The notes under the pieces are model-generated. The model saw nothing but the letters and a program-made list of their open reading frames with translations. It had not been told where the DNA came from and did no database searches. From assembly GCF_028826155.1 (NCBI RefSeq), contig NZ_JAQGPN010000001.1:434001-498000 (forward strand): a DNA stretch of 64,000 nt, in the 5' to 3' direction. Position numbers and translations under genes: made by a program. This stretch comes from Mesorhizobium shangrilense. Lineage in GTDB: Bacteria > Pseudomonadota > Alphaproteobacteria > Rhizobiales > Rhizobiaceae. The number at the start of each line of letters is the position of its first letter. Positions within the stretch are counted from its first letter, which is position 1. This document shows, one piece after another, positions 8,973 through 17,077 of this stretch.

Positions 8973-9326
8973 CTATCCCTGCATCGGCCAGACGGGCCGC
9001 ACCTCTATCGCGCCGTGGCTGGCGCCCGGACAGCGGGCTGCCCAGCCGAGCGCCGCGTCGAGGTCCGGCGCCTCGATGATGTAGAAGCCGCCGAGCTGTT
9101 CCTTGGTGTCGGCGAACGGTCCGTCAAGCACCTCCGTCCTGTCGTTGCGCACGCGCACGACCGTCGCCGTCGACGATGGCTTCAGGCGCTCGCCGCTGAC
9201 CATCGCGCCCGCTTCCACGAGCGCCTGGCTGTAGGCCGCGTAGGACGCCGACATCTTTGTGGTCATGTCGGGGGTCGCGGTGGCGAAAGGTGTCTCGTCG
9301 CCATGAATCAGGAGAATGTACTGCAT
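8973..9326 (-). CDS. YCII/DGPF-domain protein, partner of the ECF sigma factor
   Basis: A 117-residue protein that begins MQYILLIHGDET and contains the diagnostic LDGPFADTKEQLGGFYIIE stretch (residues about 71-89), the DGPF motif of the YCII-related family. These small ferredoxin-like-fold proteins are commonly encoded beside ECF42 sigma factors and are thought to take part in their control, though the mechanism is not established. ATG 9326 is preceded by GAAGGAT; longer in-frame starts lack support. It is the first gene of a two-gene operon. Confidence 0.9.
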   Translation of the reverse strand: MQYILLIHGDETPFATATPDMTTKMSASYAAYSQALVEAGAMVSGERLKPSSTATVVRVRNDRTEVLDGPFADTKEQLGGFYIIEAPDLDAALGWAARCPGASHGAIEVRPVWPMQG

Positions 9327-9584
9327 GATCCGGTATCCTTCTTCGAAGCGCCGCCAAGTGCGGCTGCCCCCATGTCGCGCGACAAGCGGTGGATTCGACA
9401 TGCAGCAGGAAAGATCCGCGCGCGTGCTTCCCGGCCGCGAATACTGATCCCCCCTGACACAAACGCAAGATGGACCACGGGCCGCCCGCGGCAGATTGTG
9501 GGTTGGCATTTCGCCTACACGCCCTAAACATACGCGCACCGCATGCCGGGAGGATCTGGAGCATGCGCGTCAGGAGGAGACTGC

Positions 9585-10544
9585 ATGAACATGAGATTCA
9601 CAAACTACGTCGCAGCCGGCGCGATGGCCCTTTCGATCGGGCTCGGCGCAGTACCGGCGAAGGCGCAGGAGTTCATCAACGTGCTGACCGGCGGCACCTC
9701 GGGCGTCTACTATCCGCTCGGCGTCGCCCTGTCGGAGATCTACGGCGCCGGCATCCAGGGCGCGCGCACCCAGGTGCAGGCGACCAAGGCTTCGGTCGAG
9801 AACCTCAACCTCCTGCAGCAGGGCAAGGGCGAGATCGCGTTCTCGCTTGGCGATTCCGTGCAGGAGGCAGTCAAGGGCAACAAGGAAGCGGGTTTTCCCG
9901 CGCCGCTCGACAAGCTGCGGGGCATCGCCGCAATCTATCCGAACTACATCCAGGTCGTGGCCAGCCAGGAATCCGGCATCAAGTCGCTCGCCGACCTGAA
10001 GGGCAAGAGCCTGTCGGTCGGGGCGCCCGCCTCCGGTACCGAGCTTAACGCGCGCGCCATTTTCGCTGCCGCCGGCATGAAGTACGAGGACCTCGGCAAG
10101 GTCGAATACCTGCCGTTTGCCGAATCGGTGGAGCTCATCAAGAACCGCCAGCTCGACGCGACCCTGCAGTCGGCTGGCCTCGGCGTCGCCTCGATCCGCG
10201 ACCTCGCGACTTCGTTGCCCATCAACGTCGTTGCGGTGCCGAAGGCCGACGTCGACAAGATCGGCGCGCCCTACATCTCGGTCGTGATCCCGGCCGGCAC
10301 CTATGATGGTCAAGCGGCGGACGTCGAGACGGCAGCCGTCGGCAACTTCCTGATCACCCATGACGGGGTGTCGGAGGAGACGGCCTACCAGATGACCAAG
10401 CTGCTGTTCGAAAACCTCGACAAGCTGTCGGCCGCGCACGCCGCCGCCAAGGCGATCGATCCGGCCAAGGCGCTCGACGGCATGCCTGTTCCGCTGCATC
10501 CCGGCGCAGAGCGCTACTACAAGGAAAAGGGACTGCTGAAGTAG
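9585..10544 (+). CDS. TAXI-family TRAP transporter solute receptor
   Basis: 319 residues. A signal peptide (about 1-27, cleavage after AKA in GAVPAKAQEF) directs it to the periplasm. The mature protein has the TAXI signature GGTSGVYYPLGVALSE near its N-terminus, then VGAPASGTELNARAI in the middle, both typical of these periplasmic binding proteins. It should capture an organic acid or similar solute and deliver it to the fused permease encoded next. ATG 9585 is preceded by AGGAGGAGA. The ligand cannot be predicted from sequence. Confidence 0.92.
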   Translation: MNMRFTNYVAAGAMALSIGLGAVPAKAQEFINVLTGGTSGVYYPLGVALSEIYGAGIQGARTQVQATKASVENLNLLQQGKGEIAFSLGDSVQEAVKGNKEAGFPAPLDKLRGIAAIYPNYIQVVASQESGIKSLADLKGKSLSVGAPASGTELNARAIFAAAGMKYEDLGKVEYLPFAESVELIKNRQLDATLQSAGLGVASIRDLATSLPINVVAVPKADVDKIGAPYISVVIPAGTYDGQAADVETAAVGNFLITHDGVSEETAYQMTKLLFENLDKLSAAHAAAKAIDPAKALDGMPVPLHPGAERYYKEKGLLK

Positions 10545-10574
10545 GGCTCGACGACGGACCGGGTGGTGCGAGAC

Positions 10575-10730
10575 ACCCCCCTCTGTCCTGCCGGACATCT
10601 CCCCCTCAAGGGGGGAGATTGGCAATTTTCATCCCCGCGCTCCTTCAGCACCGCCGCGGGTAAGCGAAACCCTGTGCGCCAGCCGATCTCCCCCCTTGAG
10701 GGGGAGATGGCCGGCAGGCCAGAGGGGGGT
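10575..10730. repeat. Long palindromic intergenic element, copy 1 (49-bp arms)
   Basis: Left arm 10575-10623 and right arm 10682-10730 are reverse complements over 49 positions with three mismatches, separated by 58 bases. Each arm also contains its own small palindrome of the type CTCCCCCTCAAGGGGGGAG. The right arm is identical at all 49 positions to the right arm of the copy at 12856-13011. It lies between the TAXI receptor and its permease and would form a very stable hairpin in their mRNA. Such elements belong to the rhizobial intergenic mosaic (RIME-like) class; the exact family is inferred. Confidence 0.85.
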
Positions 10731-10738
10731 ACCTCCAT

Positions 10739-12829
<2,091 letters not shown>

Positions 12830-12855
12830 AACTTCCCATGCTTGAGGCACTCGTC

Positions 12856-13011
12856 ACCCCCCTCTGGCCTGCCGGCCATCTCCCCCTAAGGGGGGGAGAT
12901 CGGTTGGCATCGAGGCTTTCGCCAATCGCATACGTCGCAGGGCAAGCGACTACCGTCGCGCCGCCGATCTCCCCCCTTGAGGGGGAGATGGCCGGCAGGC
13001 CAGAGGGGGGT
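12856..13011. repeat. Long palindromic intergenic element, copy 2
   Basis: Left arm from about 12856 to 12903, right arm 12963-13011, with a spacer of about 60 bases. The right arm is identical to that of copy 1 (10682-10730), and the left arm differs from it at only a few positions. It lies between the TRAP permease gene and the DUF1850 gene. The two copies therefore flank the permease gene on both sides and offer about 49 bp of identity for recombination or mRNA processing. Confidence 0.85.
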
Positions 13012-13043
13012 GCACTCGGGTTGCCGCATCCTTCGGCCGACCA

Positions 13044-13424
13044 ATGACTGCCCTCTGCATCCTCGCCGCGGGCAAGGCGATCACCATTGCGGCGAGCGCC
13101 TTCACGCTTTCCTGGACCCATTCGGTCCAGAAGACGGCGTGGGCCGAGGACTGGCAGGTCACGCCCGCCGGCCTTCAGCTCGTGGAGGCCCGCATCAAGG
13201 GTTCGGGTGCAGGCATGGAGCCTCCGGAAGGCGCCGTGCTCGAAAATGGATGGTGGACGTACGCGCCCGGGCTCAAGCCGCAACCGGCTCTCAGGCTGGC
13301 GGCATCCGGCGCTACCGGCGCCGGCTGGACGCTGTGCGCCGCCGGCAGTTGCCGCGAACTTGGGACAGCGCCCGGCGAGGCGATCTCAATTCGCGCCTGC
13401 GAGGGCATCGGCCAGCCCGGGTAG
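13044..13424 (+). CDS. DUF1850 domain protein, TRAP-TAXI accessory
   Basis: 126 residues with an N-terminal hydrophobic segment and the DUF1850 core FTLSWTHSVQKTAWAEDW, in which the WTHSVQK stretch is the family hallmark. DUF1850 genes are habitually found beside TRAP-TAXI receptor and permease genes, which is the arrangement here, so it is probably a membrane or periplasmic accessory of that transporter. Its biochemical role is unknown. ATG 13044 is used; there is no strong ribosome binding site. It is separated from the permease gene by palindrome copy 2. Confidence 0.82.
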   Translation: MTALCILAAGKAITIAASAFTLSWTHSVQKTAWAEDWQVTPAGLQLVEARIKGSGAGMEPPEGAVLENGWWTYAPGLKPQPALRLAASGATGAGWTLCAAGSCRELGTAPGEAISIRACEGIGQPG

Positions 13425-13469
13425 CGCACGGTCAGCAGCCGCATCCGGCCGGCCGTTGGCGCTACGCCC

Positions 13470-13929
13470 TCATGAGATCAGGCGCTTGCGCAGTTCCTTC
13501 GACGGGATCTCGCAACTCTCCTGCCGGCCAAAGAGGCGATGCCGGTTGCGGGCGATCAGGCCGTATATACGGTCGCGCAGGCCTGCCGGCAGCAGGCGAA
13601 GCAGCCGTGCGGCGCGCCATGGCCAGTCCAGCGCGTCCATTCGCCGCGATGAACCCCTCCATGCGCAGGTGGGCAACACCGTCGACGAGCACGAGGTTGG
13701 TCTCGTAGTCGTCCACGGGCAGCCCGAAGCGGCGGAACAGCGCCTCGCCGAGGGGCGACTGCGCGGTCGTGAAGCGAAAGCGGTCGTGGCGGTCCAACCG
13801 CATGATGGTGCGAGCGAAACCGGAGCAGAGCACGCAGACCCCGTCGAAAACGACGAGATGCCGGTCGCCCAGCGCGGCCGGCAGGATGTCCGCCAGCTGC
13901 GGCTTGGTTTCTGTGTTCGAGGTGTTCAT
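13470..13929 (-). pseudogene. DUF393 (DCC-family thiol-disulfide oxidoreductase-like) gene with a frameshift
   Basis: The start (ATG 13929, preceded by GGCAGGAG) encodes a recognisable DCC-family protein with VVFDGVCVLCSGFARTIMRLD, the DGxCxLC motif of the family. After about residue 97 (HLRMEGFIAA) the frame loses all similarity. The proper continuation, DALDWPWRAARLLRLLP through RDRIYGLIARNRHRLFG, appears in another frame and ends at 13470. One extra base near 13640-13650 explains this: removing an A from GGCGAATGGAC restores a normal protein of about 152 residues. It is either a recent frameshift mutation or a sequencing error. Without repair the frame runs to 13462 and gives a 155-residue protein with a wrong C-terminus. 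Confidence 0.75.
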
Positions 13930-14071
13930 GGCCCGGGCCGCTCCTGCCAGCACGTTAGTGAGCGGAGGAAGCGCATTCCATGGACCTTGGTGTCGCGGTC
14001 AGCCCGAGTCGGGCTTTCCTCTGGACCGCGCAGCGATCCGGCGCGGCCGCGTCAGCAGCCGCCGCATTCGG

Positions 14072-14227
14072 TCAACGAAAGGAGGCGCGCGGTCCGGCGA
14101 TGTCGCCGCCGCGACGAGCGCAAGCGGGACCGGGGCCGCGCATGTAGTGACGCTCCGGCCGGTAGGTCGGCGAAACGAACTCGCGAAGCGCCGACGCATA
14201 GCGTGCAAACTGCAGGAAGATAGTCAT
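14072..14227 (-). CDS. Possible small protein of 51 residues
   Basis: A short frame from ATG 14227 to TGA 14072, preceded by an AGGGAC-type purine run. The product begins MTIFLQFARYASALREF, an amphipathic helix-like segment, then becomes arginine- and glycine-rich (HYMRGPGPACARR). It lies downstream of the RpiR gene on the same strand, about 290 bases after its stop. No family is recognised. It is listed because the start region looks protein-like and the gap is otherwise empty. Confidence 0.35.
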   Translation of the reverse strand: MTIFLQFARYASALREFVSPTYRPERHYMRGPGPACARRGGDIAGPRASFR

Positions 14228-14513
14228 TGTCCCTGTCCCTGAACCCCTTTTCGGATGTCCCTTCCGATCAGGTGCGAAGCATAGACTGCGGTCGTGAATT
14301 TCAGGTGAACGCGACGTTAAGAAACCTCGTCAATCGTGACCGAAATGCGGATTCTTCGGGGCTTTTCGGTGCGGCGCCACACCTTCCCGTCCAGTGTGCT
14401 TTTTACGACACGTTTGTTTCCGCTACATGCCGCCGGAGAGACGATTGTTGCGCGATCTCGTTACCCAGCAGTCACATTCGTGCGCAGATGGTTCTGGTCC
14501 TGTCGAAAAAAGT
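14228..14513. other. Intergenic region with no recognised feature
   Basis: About 290 bases between the small frame at 14072-14227 and the end of the rpiR-type gene. It is less GC-rich than its surroundings. I see no long hairpin with a T run, no tRNA and no convincing reading frame. It may hold the 3' end of the regulator transcript and a promoter for the small frame, but no element is clear enough to name. Confidence 0.5.
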
Positions 14514-15359
14514 TCAGGACGCGTCTTGCGGCGCCCGCCGCGCCGCGACCGCAACCGTCAGGCTCATCGCGAGCGCCATCGTCGCGGCGGTCGAGCGAAA
14601 CCCTTCGAAATTTGCTTCGACGATCTCCACGATGACGTCGGCGGCTGGCGCGATGGGCGAGAACAGAGAGTCCGTTATTGAGACCACCTTCGCCCCCCGG
14701 CTTTCCGCACCTGCGGTCAGCGCCACGGTCTCGCTGGCGTAGGGCGTAAAACTGATGGCGAGAACGACGTCCTTGTTCGAGATGAAACCGAGTTGCTCGG
14801 CTCCCAGGCCCGCCACGCCGTTGACGAGGATGTTGCGTATGCCGGACTTGGCCATCGCGTAGCTGAGATAGGAGGCGATCGGGAACGACCGGCGCAGGCC
14901 GACCAGATAGATCGTCTCCGCGCCGGCAAGGATCTCGACGGCCGCGTCCAGCTTCTGCGGGTCGGCCTTGCTGCGGAAATCGGCGACCGAGCGCTCCGCA
15001 GCCTCCAGAAATCCATCAAGCAGCAGTCCGGCGCGGCTGGTGGCGATGCCGTGGTCGCGCATGCGCGCAAGCCGCTCGTCATAACTCAGCACCCGCTCGC
15101 GCAACCGCGACCGGAAGACCTCCTGCAGGTCCGAAAAACCCGTATAGCCGAACGCATGTGCGAACCGCACCAGCGCCGATGGCTGCACCTGCGCGGCCGC
15201 GGCGACGCTCGCCACGGTCCCGAAGGCGATTTCGTCCGGGTTCTCCAGCGCATAGGCGGCGACCTGGGCCAGCCGCTTGGGCAGCGCGTCGACGCGCTGC
15301 GCGATCGTCGCCCGCAGCGCCTGAAAATCCTTCGGCGCGCATTGCGCGGTCTCGGACAT
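14514..15359 (-). CDS. RpiR/MurR-family transcriptional regulator
   Basis: 281 residues: an N-terminal winged HTH of the HTH_6 type (about 1-80, with FGTVASVAAAAQVQPSALVRFAHAFGYTGFSDLQ) and a C-terminal SIS sugar-phosphate-sensing domain (about 110-260, with IYLVGLRRSFPIASYLSYAM and VVLAISFTPYASETV). Such proteins sense phosphosugars or related metabolites. It is divergent from a Gfo/Idh/MocA dehydrogenase, and a perfect inverted repeat at 15403-15420 sits between them, so it probably controls that gene and itself. ATG 15359 was chosen because the conserved protein starts MSETAQ; the frame is open 30 codons further upstream. Confidence 0.9.
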   Translation of the reverse strand: MSETAQCAPKDFQALRATIAQRVDALPKRLAQVAAYALENPDEIAFGTVASVAAAAQVQPSALVRFAHAFGYTGFSDLQEVFRSRLRERVLSYDERLARMRDHGIATSRAGLLLDGFLEAAERSVADFRSKADPQKLDAAVEILAGAETIYLVGLRRSFPIASYLSYAMAKSGIRNILVNGVAGLGAEQLGFISNKDVVLAISFTPYASETVALTAGAESRGAKVVSITDSLFSPIAPAADVIVEIVEANFEGFRSTAATMALAMSLTVAVAARRAPQDAS

Positions 15360-15402
15360 GCCCGTTCCCAGCCTGAATCCGTCTTGACGCACACAATCAG
15401 CA

Positions 15403-15420
15403 ATGGAATAGAAATTCCAT
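15403..15420. promoter_or_regulatory. Palindromic operator between rpiR-type gene and Gfo/Idh gene
   Basis: ATGGAAT-AGAA-ATTCCAT, a perfect 7-bp inverted repeat with a 4-base centre. It lies 44 bases upstream of the regulator start and 83 bases upstream of the dehydrogenase start. RpiR/MurR proteins often bind TGGAAT/ATTCCA-like repeats, so this is the likely autoregulatory and target operator. Confidence 0.6.
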
Positions 15421-15502
15421 CCTGAAATGTTGATTGCGCCGTCCTTCAACCGGATTTCGCCAGAAGCGACAAACCGGCCAGGACCTCGGCGGGAGGACGT
15501 TG

Positions 15503-16621
15503 ATGTCGAAGGATACGATTGGCGTCGGCTTGATCGGCAGCGGCTTCATGGGCAAGGCCCACGCGCTCGCCTGGAACTCGGTGGGACCGGTGTTCGGCGA
15601 TGCGCCGCGCGTCAGGCTGCTTCATCTTGGCGACGCAGGCGAGGAGCTGGCCGCGAGAAAGGCCCGCGAGTTCGGCTTCGAGCGGGCGTCCGGCGACTGG
15701 CGCAAGGTGATCGCCGACCCCGAGGTCGACGTGGTTTCGATCACCACCCCGAACAAGTTCCATCTCGAAATGGCGAACGCGGCGCTCACCGCCGGAAAGC
15801 ATGTCTGGTGCGAGAAGCCGATGGCTCCCACCCTCGCCGACGCGGAGATGATGCTGGCGGCGGCCCGCGCGTCGGGCAAGGTCGCGGTGCTGGGCTACAA
15901 CTACATCCAGAACCCGCTCATCCGTCACATCCGCAGGCTGCTCGACGAGGGGGCGATCGGTCCGGTCAACCACGTCCGCATCGAGATGGACGAGGATTTC
16001 ATGGCCGACCCGGAAGCCCCGTTCCAGCAACGCCACGAGGCCGCCAACGGCTGGGGCGCCATCGACGATTTCGCCGTCCACCCGCTGTCGCTGATCGCCA
16101 TCCTGTTCGGCAAGGTCGCAAGGGTCATGTGCGACATGTCAAAACCCTATCCGACGCGCAAGACCGCCGACGGCGATCGCGACGTCGAGGTCTACGACAT
16201 CGCCACCATCCTGCTTCGCCTGGAAAACGGCGCGTCAGGCTACATCGCCGCCAGCCGCACCGCCTGGGGGCGCAAGGGCCGCATCGCCATCCAGATCTTC
16301 GGCGCCAAGGGCACGATCGCCTTCGACCAGGAGCGGATGAACGAGTTCCAGCTCTACGTGACCTCGGACCGACCGACCGAGCACGGCTTTCGCTCCATCA
16401 TATCGGCGCCGCACCACCCGCCCTATGATCGCTTCTGCCCGGCCCCCGGCCACAGCCTCGGCTTCAACGACCTCAAGACCATCGAATGCCGGCAGCTCAT
16501 CGGCCGCATCGTGGGCGAGGACAGCGTCGGCATCACCTTCGAGGACGGCATTTTCATCGAGCGCACCGTCGCGGCGGCGGGACGATCGTTTCAGGAAGGG
16601 CGATGGATGGAGGTGGAGTAG
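15503..16621 (+). CDS. Gfo/Idh/MocA-family NAD(P)-dependent oxidoreductase
   Basis: 372 residues. The N-terminal Rossmann fold has GLIGSGFMGKAHA (about 8-20) and the family motif WCEKPMAP with the catalytic-region EKP at about 99-101. The C-terminal substrate domain contains the GYNYIQNPLIRHIRRLLDEG stretch. These enzymes oxidise sugars, inositols or related polyols. Control by the divergent RpiR-type regulator is consistent with a sugar or inositol-like substrate. ATG 15503 is preceded by GGGAGGA. No transporter is adjacent, so the pathway cannot be named. Confidence 0.9.
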   Translation: MSKDTIGVGLIGSGFMGKAHALAWNSVGPVFGDAPRVRLLHLGDAGEELAARKAREFGFERASGDWRKVIADPEVDVVSITTPNKFHLEMANAALTAGKHVWCEKPMAPTLADAEMMLAAARASGKVAVLGYNYIQNPLIRHIRRLLDEGAIGPVNHVRIEMDEDFMADPEAPFQQRHEAANGWGAIDDFAVHPLSLIAILFGKVARVMCDMSKPYPTRKTADGDRDVEVYDIATILLRLENGASGYIAASRTAWGRKGRIAIQIFGAKGTIAFDQERMNEFQLYVTSDRPTEHGFRSIISAPHHPPYDRFCPAPGHSLGFNDLKTIECRQLIGRIVGEDSVGITFEDGIFIERTVAAAGRSFQEGRWMEVE

Positions 16622-16656
16622 AAGACGCTGCGCTGCGGGCGCAGGGCAACAAAGCC

Positions 16657-16959
16657 CTAGGGTCGCCGCTCCAGTGCGGTGCGCTCAGCCAGTTCGTCGA
16701 ATTTCGCCTCGATGCGCCCGAGCGACGCGTCCAAGGACGTCTGAAGATTAGCGAAGCCGCCGCCGAATTCCATCTTGATAGTAACTTCGAGGTCGTCTCG
16801 CAGCTCTGACTGGCGGCGCTCGACACGACGTGCGAACTCAAACGTCTGAAGCGTCAATGTCCGCACCTCCGAAACATCTTTCCGCAAGAGGCGCGTTTCA
16901 TCGATCAGGGTTTGAAGGTGCTTCGCGAGAAATCCGAGGTCGACTTTCGTGTCCTGCAT
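16657..16959 (-). CDS. Small coiled-coil hypothetical protein
   Basis: 100 residues, rich in Glu, Arg, Leu and Asp, with heptad-like spacing through most of its length (for example FLAKHLQTLIDETRLLRKDV and FDELAERTALERR). It should form a coiled coil and has no signal peptide or membrane segment. ATG 16959 is preceded by GGGAGG. It is convergent with the Gfo/Idh gene. I do not recognise a named family. Confidence 0.65.
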   Translation of the reverse strand: MQDTKVDLGFLAKHLQTLIDETRLLRKDVSEVRTLTLQTFEFARRVERRQSELRDDLEVTIKMEFGGGFANLQTSLDASLGRIEAKFDELAERTALERRP

Positions 16960-17077
16960 CGCGCCTCCCACATGGCAACGATAGTCCATTTCCACAACTC
17001 TGGAAACATTGAGCGGCGGCCGGTATCAAGTGCCGATGTTGCGCCATACATGCTCGCACTGCTAATCCGCGCGTCTC

